The translations under genes and the position numbers were made by a program. A DNA stretch of 64,000 bases from Halomonas sp. 25-S5 (lineage in GTDB: Bacteria > Pseudomonadota > Gammaproteobacteria > Pseudomonadales > Halomonadaceae): positions 62,001 to 126,000 of the forward strand of contig NZ_JARANV010000005.1 in assembly GCF_029889845.1 (NCBI RefSeq), read 5' to 3'. A model generated the notes under the pieces. It was given only the letters and a program-made list of their open reading frames with translations, was not told where the DNA came from and made no database searches. This document shows, piece by piece, positions 52,759 through 61,969 of this stretch; within the stretch, counting starts at the first letter, position 1; every line of letters starts with the position of its first letter.

Positions 52759-55700
52759 ATGAGCACTTCCACCAAGGCCGTCAAGACCTCCAACGAGGTG
52801 CCGCTGCAGGTGCCGTCCCGCGACATCTGGGACGCCAAGTATCGCCTCAAGGATCGTCACGGCCATCCCGTGGACAAGGACGTCACCGCCACCTGGGATC
52901 GCGTGGCACGGGCCCTGGCGGCCGTGGAGGGCGACAAGGCCGAGGCGTGGCTGCCGAAGTTCCGCTGGGCGCTGGAGAATGGGGCCATCCCGGCCGGGCG
53001 GATCATGTCCAATGCCGGCGCCGAGGCCTACAAGCCGGCGGTGAGCCTGATCAACTGCACCGTCTCGCGCACCATCCGCGACTCCATGCAGGACATCCTC
53101 GACTCGGTGGTGGATGCCGGCATGACCCTCAAGGCGGGCTGCGGCATCGGCTACGAATTTTCCACCCTTCGCCACAAGGGGGCCTTCGTGTTCGGCGCCG
53201 GCGCCGGCACCAACGGCCCGCTGGCGTTCATGGATATCTACGACAAGATGTGCTTCACGGTGGCCTCGGCGGGCGGGCGCCGTGGCGCCCAGATGGGCAC
53301 CTTCGACGTCGGCCATCCCGACGTCCGTCAGTTCATCGAGGCCAAGCGCGAGGCGGGCCGGCTGCGCCAGTTCAACCTCAGCCTGCTGATCACCGACGAG
53401 TTCATGGAGGCGGTCAAGCACGATGCCGACTGGCCGCTGGCCTTCCCGCTCCACGAGGGCGAGAAGGACGATGTCGAGGCGAGCGAGCTGATCTACCGCG
53501 ACTGGCCGGTGATCGAGGAGGGCTATACCGTTGATGACGAGGGGCGTGTGGCCTGTCGGATCGTCGAGGTGATCAAGGCCCGCGAGCTGTGGGACACCAT
53601 CATGGCCTCGACCTACGACTTCGCCGAGCCGGGCTTCATCCTGATCGACCAGGTCAACCGCATGAACAACAACTGGTTCTGCGAGGAGATCCGCGCCACC
53701 AACCCCTGCGTGACAGCGGATACGTGGGTGCAGACCACGGAAGGACCGCGCCAGGTTGCGCAGCTTATTGGCCGCTCCTTTGACGCCGTGATCGATGGCA
53801 AGGCCTACCCCAGCGGGCCGGAGGGGTTCTTCCAGACTGCGACCAAGCCGGTGATTCGGCTGTACACGGCCGAAGGCTACAACCTCAAGCTGACTGCTGA
53901 TCATCGCGTCCGGCGGGTATCGGCCTTTACGCGTTATCGCACCGAGACAGAATGGTGTGCCGCGGGAGAACTCCAGGCAGGTGATCGGGTGTTGCTCAAC
54001 GACCATCGTGATGCCTCAGATTGGGACGGCAAGCTCGATGAGGCCAAGGGCTACCTCCTGGGACTGCTGGTCGGCGATGGCACGCTCAAGGACGACAAGG
54101 CCATCCTTTCTGTTTGGCCACAGGCCGCCGTGGCCAATGGCAGCGACGGTGCAATGAACGAGGGTGTGCGTGCCGTCATGGCCCTGGCAGAAAAGGCGGC
54201 CAGGAGCCTGCCGCATCGTGCAGACTTCTCAGGCTGGCAGAAGGTCAGTGGTCGCGACGAGTACCGTCTGTCCACGGCCTCACTGCGAAATCTGGCGCGC
54301 GAGATGGGGATGCAGCCTGGTAACAAGGCGATCACACCTGAGCTAGAGCAGGCGTCCTCGAGCGGTTATGTCGGTTTCCTGCGTGGCTTCTTTGATGCGG
54401 ATGGTTCTGTTCAGGGGAGTCAAGTGAAAGGCGTCAGTGTGCGTCTGGCGCAGTCTGACCTGCCTCGCCTCGAAGCCGTACAGCGCATGTTGCAGCGTTT
54501 CGGCATCATCTCCATGCTTTATCAGGACAGGCGCAATGCCGCCAAGCGCGACCTGCCCGATGGCAAGGGCGGTCATCGCGGATACGAGACGCTACCTCAG
54601 CACGAGTTGGTGATCAGTGGTGCCAACCTTGAGCGTTTTTCTGCGCGTATTGGCTTCGGGGACAGTGACAAGCAGGATCACCTTGACACCTTGCTGGACG
54701 GGTACCAGCGCCAACTAAATAGAGAGCGTTTCGTTGCCCGGGTCGTGGGTCATGAAGATGCGGGTGTCGAAGAGGTTTATGATGTCCAGGTACCCGGCAT
54801 TAATACTTTTGATGCTAACGCTTTTCATGCTCATAATTGTGGTGAGCAACCATTGCCGCCCGAGGGCGCCTGCCTGCTCGGCTCGGTGAACCTGACCCGC
54901 TTCGTCATCGACCCTTTCGGCAAAAAGCCGCGCTTCGATTGGGAGCGCTACCGTCAGGTGGTGGCGATCTTCACCCGCATGCTCGACAACGTGGTGGAGA
55001 TCAGCAGCCTGCCGCTGCCCGGCCAGCGCCGCGAGATCGAGGCCAAGCGCCGCCACGGCATGGGCTTTTTGGGCCTGGGCTCGACCCTGACGATGCTCAA
55101 GATTCCCTACGGCTCGCCGGAGTCACTGGCCTTTACCGAAGAGGTGAGCCGCAACCTGGCCTTGGAGGGCTGGAAGCAGGCGCTGGAGCTTGCCCGCGAG
55201 AAGGGCGTGGCGCCGGCACTGGCCGAGGACTACGCGATCACCCCGCGGATGATGCGCGAGCGCCCCGAGCTCAAGCAGGACGGCTACGAGGTGGGTGACA
55301 AGGTGCCCGGCCGCATCCTGCACGCTCGCTACAGCCGCTACATGCAGAAGGTCGCCGAGGTAGAACCGGAGCTGGTGTCTCAGCTCGCTGAGCACGGTGC
55401 GCGCTTCACCCACCACAGCTCGATCGCGCCCACCGGCACCATCTCGCTGTCGCTGGGCAACAATGCCTCCAACGGCATCGAGCCGTCCTTCTCGCACCGC
55501 TATTTCCGCAACGTCATCCAGTCGGGCAAGAAGACCAAGGAGCAGGTCGAGGTGGTCTCCTTCGAGCTGGCGGCCTATCGCCACTTTATCGCCGCCGACG
55601 CCGTGGAGAGCGACCTGCCCGACTACTTCATCACCGCCGACGCGGTGAGCCCCAAGCAGCACGTGGCGGTGCAGGCGGCGGCCCAGGGGTGGGTCGACTC

Positions 55701-56001
55701 GGCCATCTCCAAGACGGTGAACGTGCCCACCGAGTTCGCCTTTGATGAGTTCAAGGACCTCTACCTCGACGCCTACACCAGCAAGCTCAAGGGCTGCACC
55801 ACCTTCCGCTTCAACCCGGAAGCCTTCCAGGGCGTGCTGGTACGCGAGGACGACCTCAAGAACACCACCTACGTCTTCGAGCTGGAGAACGGCGAGACCG
55901 TGGAGCTGGCCGGCGACGAGAAGGTCATCTACGACGGCGAGGAGCACAACGCGGCGAACCTCTATGACGGGCTCAAGGAAGGCACCTATGGCAAATGGTA
56001 G
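52759..56001 (+). CDS. nrdJa: Class II (B12-dependent) ribonucleotide reductase, catalytic subunit NrdJa, with intein
   Basis: This 1080-aa precursor consists of a 703-aa NrdJ extein interrupted by a 377-aa intein (residues 317-693). The extein has the radical-site motif N-P-C-G-E, reconstituted across the splice joint, plus GRIMSNAGAE and GTISLSLGNNASNGIEPSF. It reduces ribonucleotides using adenosylcobalamin, without oxygen or a tyrosyl radical. In Pseudomonas the class II enzyme is also split into NrdJa and NrdJb. ATG 52759 follows CCGGAGCCATCTGA. It needs B12, as the corrinoid module does. Confidence 0.96.
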   Translation: MSTSTKAVKTSNEVPLQVPSRDIWDAKYRLKDRHGHPVDKDVTATWDRVARALAAVEGDKAEAWLPKFRWALENGAIPAGRIMSNAGAEAYKPAVSLINCTVSRTIRDSMQDILDSVVDAGMTLKAGCGIGYEFSTLRHKGAFVFGAGAGTNGPLAFMDIYDKMCFTVASAGGRRGAQMGTFDVGHPDVRQFIEAKREAGRLRQFNLSLLITDEFMEAVKHDADWPLAFPLHEGEKDDVEASELIYRDWPVIEEGYTVDDEGRVACRIVEVIKARELWDTIMASTYDFAEPGFILIDQVNRMNNNWFCEEIRATNPCVTADTWVQTTEGPRQVAQLIGRSFDAVIDGKAYPSGPEGFFQTATKPVIRLYTAEGYNLKLTADHRVRRVSAFTRYRTETEWCAAGELQAGDRVLLNDHRDASDWDGKLDEAKGYLLGLLVGDGTLKDDKAILSVWPQAAVANGSDGAMNEGVRAVMALAEKAARSLPHRADFSGWQKVSGRDEYRLSTASLRNLAREMGMQPGNKAITPELEQASSSGYVGFLRGFFDADGSVQGSQVKGVSVRLAQSDLPRLEAVQRMLQRFGIISMLYQDRRNAAKRDLPDGKGGHRGYETLPQHELVISGANLERFSARIGFGDSDKQDHLDTLLDGYQRQLNRERFVARVVGHEDAGVEEVYDVQVPGINTFDANAFHAHNCGEQPLPPEGACLLGSVNLTRFVIDPFGKKPRFDWERYRQVVAIFTRMLDNVVEISSLPLPGQRREIEAKRRHGMGFLGLGSTLTMLKIPYGSPESLAFTEEVSRNLALEGWKQALELAREKGVAPALAEDYAITPRMMRERPELKQDGYEVGDKVPGRILHARYSRYMQKVAEVEPELVSQLAEHGARFTHHSSIAPTGTISLSLGNNASNGIEPSFSHRYFRNVIQSGKKTKEQVEVVSFELAAYRHFIAADAVESDLPDYFITADAVSPKQHVAVQAAAQGWVDSAISKTVNVPTEFAFDEFKDLYLDAYTSKLKGCTTFRFNPEAFQGVLVREDDLKNTTYVFELENGETVELAGDEKVIYDGEEHNAANLYDGLKEGTYGKW
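53707..54837 (+). mobile_element. Intein with LAGLIDADG homing-endonuclease domain in NrdJa
   Basis: The intein begins with Cys (CVTADTW, block A), has the block B LKLTADHRVRR with T-x2-H, two dodecapeptide motifs GYLLGLLVGDG (intein residue about 115) and GYVGFLRGFFDADG (about 220), and ends with block F/G EEVYDVQVPGIN...AFHAHN followed by Cys. All splicing residues look intact. GC content is visibly lower than in the extein. It sits between N-P and the radical Cys of NrdJa. Confidence 0.95.
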
Positions 56002-56076
56002 TAACGGCACTTGCCGGATCAGCCCCGAGCGATGGATGCCCAGCGCCAATCAACAACTTTCCGGAGGAGCCGCCTG

Positions 56077-56829
56077 ATGGCCGTCGAGATCAATTCCAAG
56101 ATCGTGTCCTACAGCGTCAAGAAGGCGGTGGAGGAGCCGCCCCTGGCCGAGGAGAACCCGCTCACGGTGCGCATTCCCTCGCGCCCCGAGGGCACTCTGG
56201 AGGCCGTGTCGGAGAAGATCTCCTACGTCGGCGCCGAGGGGCGCAAGAAGGTCTACCTGCTGGTGTCGTTCATGCCGGTGGAGGGCGTGCTGGGCGGCAA
56301 GCGGGTGGTGATCGAGCGTCCGGTGGAGTTCTTCTTCCCCTCCGGCCAGCTCTCCAGCGAGCACCAGTGGATCACCGCCACCATGCGCAGCCTGTCGCTG
56401 GCCGCCCGCGGCGGCTACGTCACCCAGGCGGTGGCCGACCTGCGCAAGGTGGCCTGGGACAAGGGCCTGGTGCGCTGCGGTATGAACCGCTGGGGCAAGC
56501 CGATGTTCCATGACTCCGAGGTCGCGGCCATCGCCTGGTCGATCCAGCAGATCCTTTACCGCCGTGGCTTCCTCGACCAGGATGGCAACCAGGTGCCGGT
56601 GGAGAAGCTGGTCAGCCGCTATGCCCAGCGCCTGGCCAGCGGACACCCCTGGCAGCCACCCACCCCGGATGAGATCGAGCAGGCCGAGCGCAAGGCTCAG
56701 GAGGCCTCCCATGCCAAGGGCGACGGCCCCACCGTGGTCGGCCACTGCCCCGAGTGCAACGGCGAGCTGATCATGATGGATGGCTGCCCCACCTGTTATG
56801 CCGGCTGCGGCTGGTCCAAGTGTGGATAA
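56077..56829 (+). CDS. nrdJb: Class II ribonucleotide reductase, small C-terminal subunit NrdJb
   Basis: This 250-aa protein is the C-terminal part of class II NrdJ, encoded separately as in Pseudomonas. It ends in a zinc ribbon and redox tail: CPECNGELIMMDGCPTCYAGCGWSKCG (Cys pairs visible). ATG 56077 with GGAGGAG upstream is chosen, 75 bp after nrdJa. The last about 73 residues are repeated, with differences, at 58254-58475. Confidence 0.93.
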   Translation: MAVEINSKIVSYSVKKAVEEPPLAEENPLTVRIPSRPEGTLEAVSEKISYVGAEGRKKVYLLVSFMPVEGVLGGKRVVIERPVEFFFPSGQLSSEHQWITATMRSLSLAARGGYVTQAVADLRKVAWDKGLVRCGMNRWGKPMFHDSEVAAIAWSIQQILYRRGFLDQDGNQVPVEKLVSRYAQRLASGHPWQPPTPDEIEQAERKAQEASHAKGDGPTVVGHCPECNGELIMMDGCPTCYAGCGWSKCG

Positions 56830-56851
56830 GAGGGTCCGCTTCACTACTCAT

Positions 56852-58144
56852 TCAGCGGAACTGGAAACTTTCCTGATGAAAGCGTAAAGAAATTGACCGT
56901 TGCTTTAGGCCGCTTCGCAAGGCTTTGGCCAGGCCCTGCGGTCCGCAAAACCAGATATCCACTCTGCGGTCATGGATTTGCAGTTGATTTGCAGTCAATC
57001 GCTGCCCCTGTTGGCTGTCGTGGATGTGCAGCAATATGTCCGGAAGTTGGTCCGTCAGTTGTTGCAGACGCGTCACCATTGGGTCATCCATGGCGCCGGC
57101 AGTGCAGTAATGAAGTGTGACCGCTGAATGTTTTGGTTCGGTCTTGATCAGGCGGTTTTCCAGCGCAGCCAGAAACGGTGTGATACCTATGCCACCGGCC
57201 ACCCAGATCTGCTGGGCGTTTTTTCTGCCGCTGTCGGGGCCAAAGCGACCATAAGGGCCTTCGAGCGTAACTGCCTGGCCACTGCTTAGCTGCTGCGGGA
57301 GCTTGCGGGTGTAGTCTCCCAGTGCCTTGATGTGAAAACTGAGCTGTCCGCTGTCGTTGTCAGCACTGGACAGGCTGAAAGGATGCGCCCCTTCAATCCG
57401 GTCGAAGGTCACCAGGGCGAATTGTCCGGCTTGATGCCCTGGCCACCGCTTGCCCATCTCACAGACGACTTCCGTGATGTTGGCTGATGTCTGCTTGACG
57501 GCCTTAACCAGCCCTTTGTAGCGGCGACTCCTCCCGATTTGCCCGGTCAGCGATTGCAGGCTTGCGACGGCACCACCCACAACCAACAGTGTCATCAGCC
57601 AGCCGGTGGGTTGTTGCCACCACTTCAGAGGAGCCAACAACACTGCATGGGCGGCCAGTGCCAGATAAATCAGTGGCATCACCCGGTGCAAGTAACGCCA
57701 GTAATAGTAGGGCACCCACCGGGTCAGGGTAATGACAACCAGAAACAGCAACAGATACAGGCCGGGTTCGCCCAAGTCTTCAGCACCATCCTGAAGGCTG
57801 CCCAGCAGGCCCGAAAAGTGTGCTTCCTGCAAGCTCCGATCCGAGCCAAACAGCGCTTCGAGACCATCATCCGCCATTTCGATCAGCCAGTGTGTCAGCG
57901 CAAAAATTACGGCCAGAATGCCGGTCCATTTATGCAGCTGATACATACTGTCCAGACCACCCAGCGGCGATTCCAGCCATCCAGGCCGGGTAGCCAGCAC
58001 CATGGTGATGGACATGAAATTGATGGCAAGGTATCCACTGAGCGTCAGTAACTGCTCATAGCTCAGCCCCGGGCCCCAGAAGCTGATCTGAGTCGCCAAA
58101 AGCAGGCAAAGGATGATAAAGGTACGTATGTTAGGCACAAACAA
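56852..58144 (-). CDS. Ferric-reductase-like transmembrane flavohemoprotein
   Basis: This 430-aa protein has about six N-terminal helices with heme-ligand His candidates (YQLHKWTG...THWLIE and WRYLHRVMP...AAHAVLL), an FAD domain (HPFSLSSADN) and an NAD domain (VAGGIGITPFLAALENRL, WFCGPQGLAKAL). It probably moves electrons from NAD(P)H to metals or a periplasmic acceptor. By eye its GC content is well below that of its neighbours. It lies between nrdJb and a duplicate nrdJb end, on the opposite strand. Confidence 0.88.
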   Translation of the reverse strand: MFVPNIRTFIILCLLLATQISFWGPGLSYEQLLTLSGYLAINFMSITMVLATRPGWLESPLGGLDSMYQLHKWTGILAVIFALTHWLIEMADDGLEALFGSDRSLQEAHFSGLLGSLQDGAEDLGEPGLYLLLFLVVITLTRWVPYYYWRYLHRVMPLIYLALAAHAVLLAPLKWWQQPTGWLMTLLVVGGAVASLQSLTGQIGRSRRYKGLVKAVKQTSANITEVVCEMGKRWPGHQAGQFALVTFDRIEGAHPFSLSSADNDSGQLSFHIKALGDYTRKLPQQLSSGQAVTLEGPYGRFGPDSGRKNAQQIWVAGGIGITPFLAALENRLIKTEPKHSAVTLHYCTAGAMDDPMVTRLQQLTDQLPDILLHIHDSQQGQRLTANQLQIHDRRVDIWFCGPQGLAKALRSGLKQRSISLRFHQESFQFR

Positions 58145-58253
58145 ACTCCGGTTTGAGTTTGTTTGAATTCTGCAGCTTTAATCTGACACCAGCCTTAAAC
58201 GTCTCTGTGAACCACGACAATATTCACTTCTACTTCGAAACTGTCACTTTGGC

Positions 58254-58475
58254 TTGAGGCTGGTGATTGCCCAGCACCTGGCCCGCGGCCATCCCTGGCA
58301 GCCGCCCACCCCCGAGGAGATCGAGCAGGCCGAGCGTAAGGCCCAGCATGCCGATCATGCCAAGGGTGACGGCCCCACCGTGGTGGGCCACTGCCCCGAG
58401 TGCAACGGTGAGCTGATCATGATGGATGGCTGCCCCACCTGTTACGCCGGCTGCGGCTGGTCCAAGTGTGGATAA
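58254..58475 (+). pseudogene. Orphan 3' fragment of an nrdJb gene
   Basis: Residues of this 73-codon frame match the end of NrdJb (GHPWQPPTPEEIEQAERKAQ, then HAKGDGPTVVGHCPECNGEL to the same stop) with about 10 differences and many silent changes. No start codon, ribosome site or radical-enzyme part is present. The sequence after the stop differs from that after the intact nrdJb. It is a remnant of a second nrdJb. Confidence 0.9.
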
Positions 58476-58618
58476 GAGAGCTCGAGCAAGGCGCTGTGGA
58501 TAAGTCGGGCCGGCCGAGCTGACCCCGCCCTTATGGCCATGGAGATGCCCCGGGTCGCTTGCGCGTCCTGGGGCGTCTGCGTTGGGGCAAGCCGCCATGG
58601 TGGCTCAGGGGCATGGGG

Positions 58619-60844
58619 TCAATAGACGTCTTCACGATAGCGCCCCTGGGCCTTGAGCGTTGCGACGTCCATGCCAAGCGGTGCAATGACCTCGTCCATC
58701 GCCGCCATGACGCTTGCTGCCATATCCCGGCCGCCGCAGACCAGGATCTGTGCGCCCTTCTCGATCAATCGGCGTAGTTGCGCCGCATCCACGGAGATCT
58801 TGTCCTGAACATAGGCGCTATCGCTGACGCGGGAGAAGACGGCATTCAGCTCTGTCAGCCGCCTGTCCTCCATATAGGTGTTCAGTTCAGGTTCATAGAG
58901 GAAGTCGGACTGTGGACTACGGCCGCCCCAATAGAGGTGCATGGGGTGACGCGACCTGTTGTGACGGATGAAGCCGACCAACGGCCCGATCCCGGTGCCC
59001 GCGCCGATCAGCACCACCGGCGCCTTGCCGGCGGCAGGGCGAAAGTCCGGGTTGGGCTGGATGAAGGCCTCGATCGTACCGCCTACCGGCAGCGCATGGA
59101 GGAAGCTCGAACACAGGCCACCAGGATGATGACGCACGCAGATCTCCAGGGTGCCATCCTTCGAGGCGGAAGCCAGCGAATAGAAGCGCGGCACGTGGCT
59201 GTCCGGCGGCAGGATGCCGACCAGGTCGCCGGCCTCGAAAGGCGGCAGGCCGGTTCGCCCCAGCAAACGGTTCAGCAGGCTGGGCTGGCTGCCGTTCTCG
59301 GGCGCCCTGAAGCGCAACACGGCGGTGGGAGCCTGCACGTCGGCGCCGTAATCCACCCGCTCGCCGAGTTTCAGGGTGGTGGTGTGGGGACGAGTGGGGG
59401 TGTGGATCAGTGTCAGCTCGGTACTGATCGCCTTGCTCACCGCGTCTCCCCAGCGGGTGAACGCCTGCGGTGATTGCCGGTTGATGGTGTCGAGCGGCAG
59501 CAGCTGTGGCCAACCCTTGGCGGCGAGCGCCGCCTCGACCTCTTTCGCGAACCCACAGAACCGGGGGAATTGCCGGTCACCGAAGCCCAGCACGGCAACC
59601 GGGAGGTCGGGCGTGTTGGACATCTTCTCGAGCCGTGCCAGGAACCGGCTGGCCGAGGCCGGCGCATCGCCATCCCCGTAGGTCGCAGTGAGGATGAACA
59701 GCCGTTTCGCGCCGCGATAGCCGGAGGCCAGCTGGTTCATGGGAGCGGTATGCACGCGGTGGCCCTTCCGCGCCAGGCTGTCGTGCAGCGTCCTGGCGAA
59801 GCCCCAGGTCGTGTTGCCTTCGCTGCCGACGAGGATGATGCTGTCCGCGGCGTTTGGCCCGCTGTTGGCGGCGAGCTTGGGTTTCGACTGCTGGCGCTTC
59901 CACCAGATTATCGGACCTGTCACGGCCATCACCGGCACCGTCAGGGAGGCCAGGCCGAGGATGACGCCAAGCCACCAGAGACCTTCGCCGGTGTGAAGCA
60001 TATAGATGAACTCATAGAGCCTGTGGGTCGCATCATGGGGTTGGTAGGAGAGCCACTCGCCGCTGGCCTGGTCGATATAACCGGCGCCTTGATCGGTACT
60101 CAGTGAGTACATGTCCGTGGGATCGTTCGGATAGGGGTAGACCAACTCCCGCAGGTCGTTGAGGTCGGTTGCCTTCAAGGCCGACAGGGTGTCGACGGCG
60201 GCGGGGGGACCCCCGCTCACCTCCATCGGGAATTTGGGCTCGGCCGCCACGCCCTCCGGAGCCAGGCCGAAGGTGGTGGCGGAGAGGTAGGATGCGGTCA
60301 GCCCCGACAGAAGCAGGCCGAGCATCGCTGCTCTACCGAGCTCGATGTGCAGTCGCTGGCTCAGGGTGCCGCGCACCGGACGCAGCAGCTGGCGCCATCC
60401 ACCCAGGCGAGCGGCCAGCAGCAGCGCACCGGAGATCGCCAGCACCACCATCGCCAGCGCCATGATGCCTGCCACCGCGCGACCGGGCATATCGAGCAGC
60501 AGTGAGCGGTGCAGGTTCTTCACCCAGGCCGAGAATGATGACGGTTCATAGGCGGCGATGGATTGCCCGGTGCGCGGATCCACCCGATCGGCCCCCATCT
60601 GGCCGTCTCGGGTGTAATAGACGATCAGGGTGCCCGAGGGCGTGCGCTCGATCTGATCGACCCCCGGGTAATGCTCCGCCACCTTGCCTGCCAATTCGGC
60701 GACGCTGATCTGCCCGGTGGCGGGAACTACGGACCCCGCCCGCTCGAGCGCCGGGTTGAGCGACAGGATCGCCCCGGTCACCGAGAGAACGATGACGAAC
60801 AGCGCCGCGATCAGGCCGGGCAGCGAATGAAACTGGCGTAGCAT
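58619..60844 (-). CDS. PepSY-membrane / flavodoxin / NADPH-reductase fusion
   Basis: This 741-aa protein has a PepSY-associated TM region (about 1-320, four helices, HSLPGLIAALFVIVLSVTG), a flavodoxin domain (about 340-480, ILVGSEGNTTWGFARTLHD) and a ferredoxin-reductase-like FAD/NAD module (PRFYSLASASKDG, LIGAGTGIGPLVGFI, VCGGRDMAASV). It is a single-chain diflavin reductase that can push electrons across the inner membrane. It forms an operon with DUF2271 and PepSY genes; iron or a periplasmic flavoprotein is a likely acceptor. Confidence 0.9.
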   Translation of the reverse strand: MLRQFHSLPGLIAALFVIVLSVTGAILSLNPALERAGSVVPATGQISVAELAGKVAEHYPGVDQIERTPSGTLIVYYTRDGQMGADRVDPRTGQSIAAYEPSSFSAWVKNLHRSLLLDMPGRAVAGIMALAMVVLAISGALLLAARLGGWRQLLRPVRGTLSQRLHIELGRAAMLGLLLSGLTASYLSATTFGLAPEGVAAEPKFPMEVSGGPPAAVDTLSALKATDLNDLRELVYPYPNDPTDMYSLSTDQGAGYIDQASGEWLSYQPHDATHRLYEFIYMLHTGEGLWWLGVILGLASLTVPVMAVTGPIIWWKRQQSKPKLAANSGPNAADSIILVGSEGNTTWGFARTLHDSLARKGHRVHTAPMNQLASGYRGAKRLFILTATYGDGDAPASASRFLARLEKMSNTPDLPVAVLGFGDRQFPRFCGFAKEVEAALAAKGWPQLLPLDTINRQSPQAFTRWGDAVSKAISTELTLIHTPTRPHTTTLKLGERVDYGADVQAPTAVLRFRAPENGSQPSLLNRLLGRTGLPPFEAGDLVGILPPDSHVPRFYSLASASKDGTLEICVRHHPGGLCSSFLHALPVGGTIEAFIQPNPDFRPAAGKAPVVLIGAGTGIGPLVGFIRHNRSRHPMHLYWGGRSPQSDFLYEPELNTYMEDRRLTELNAVFSRVSDSAYVQDKISVDAAQLRRLIEKGAQILVCGGRDMAASVMAAMDEVIAPLGMDVATLKAQGRYREDVY

Positions 60845-60866
60845 GGTAGCTGTGCTCCTCGATCAA

Positions 60867-61343
60867 TCAGAAGGTGTAGCGGAACGACTGCACGTAGCCG
60901 CGGCCCGAGACCGGCTTGCCTGCGCCCTCGGTGGTCAGCGGGGCGACGACGTCGTAACGATTGTCACGCTGGTCCTCGACGGCGGTGTCCACTCGCACCT
61001 CATACCCCGCGTCGAACAGCTCATCGGCAAGATCCAGGGTGATATTCAGGGTACGTCCGTTGCCGACGCTGGCACCGCTCAGTCCGTCATATTCACTCCT
61101 GCGCTGGCCGCTGCCTCGCGCCCAGTCGCGCAGGTGCTTGTAGTATTTCGACTTCTCTCCGGCGATCCAGAGTGTGCCCTGGTATTGGCCGTCGGCATCG
61201 GTGAGGTAGAGCGCCACATAGGCGCCGTCGCCTCCGTAGTTTTTCAGCTCGGTATTGAAGGTCACCTCCCGCGCCTGGGCGAGGGCCGGTAGCGCGATGG
61301 CGGCGGCAAGGCTGAGGGCAAGAGCAAGGGTGAGTCTTTTCAT
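60867..61343 (-). CDS. DUF2271 periplasmic protein with flavinylation-like motif
   Basis: This 158-aa protein has a signal peptide (about 1-24, ending ALAQAREV). It shows the motif DGLSGAS at residues 86-92, which resembles the ApbE target motif (D-G-x-S-G-A-S/T) where FMN is attached to Ser/Thr. It lies 22 bp upstream of the PepSY-flavodoxin reductase gene, so it may accept electrons as a periplasmic flavoprotein. No ApbE is in the window. Confidence 0.85.
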   Translation of the reverse strand: MKRLTLALALSLAAAIALPALAQAREVTFNTELKNYGGDGAYVALYLTDADGQYQGTLWIAGEKSKYYKHLRDWARGSGQRRSEYDGLSGASVGNGRTLNITLDLADELFDAGYEVRVDTAVEDQRDNRYDVVAPLTTEGAGKPVSGRGYVQSFRYTF

Positions 61344-61401
61344 CGTCTGTCTCCGTCACATGTTGGTCTCGGGCAATCTAGTGTCCTTATGAAACAACGC
61401 A

Positions 61402-61803
61402 TCACTCGATGCGGACGGACGGCTTGCCGCTGACGATGCCGCTGTCGGGGCCGGTGCGAGACTCCGAGCGCCGGCTGGTAGCTTCGCTGTCGTCGTCGTC
61501 ATCAGAGCGGTCGTATTCCTTGTCGTCGTAGTCGTATTCGATTTCCAGCTTGCGCAGGCGCAGCGATGCCGGGGCGTACTCCGCCTCGACCTCGTTGCCC
61601 TCCTGATCGAGGCCCTTGACCTCGTAGCAGCCGTCATCGACCTTGATGCGGCGTACCTCCCAGCCCTTGGCCTCGAGCTGCTGGCGCAGGGCGTCGCGAG
61701 GCTGCCAGTCGGCGACCGGATCACGACAGTCGTCATCGGCTAGGGTCATTCCACTCGCCAGGATGGTGGCCAGCGTGGTGGTGACAAACAGTGGCGTTTT
61801 CAT
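61402..61803 (-). CDS. Small secreted PepSY-domain protein
   Basis: This 133-aa protein has a signal peptide (about 1-22), one PepSY domain (ALRQQLEAKGWEVRRIKVDDGCYEVKGLD) and an acidic Asp-rich tail. Two Cys (C26 and C59) could form a disulfide. It is the first gene of the minus-strand unit, divergent from the two-component genes. It may inhibit or tune the reductase. Confidence 0.85.
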   Translation of the reverse strand: MKTPLFVTTTLATILASGMTLADDDCRDPVADWQPRDALRQQLEAKGWEVRRIKVDDGCYEVKGLDQEGNEVEAEYAPASLRLRKLEIEYDYDDKEYDRSDDDDDSEATSRRSESRTGPDSGIVSGKPSVRIE

Positions 61804-61969
61804 GGTTTTCTCCAGATGATGTTCACGTTGTCACTGTAAGCGGATCACCTGACAGGAATCTGACGTGGATACGACTGCTTCGATGTATGGGCGAGTCGGT
61901 CCCGTTCAGGTTGCCGTCAGGCAGACCCGTTAGGCTCAGGGTGTCTGTGACCTCAGGAGAAAATGGGAT

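Noticed and set aside
54715..55056. 113-codon minus-strand ORF at the intein/extein border
   Set aside because: Its AT-rich end reads the intein C-terminus backwards; no start signals or domain.
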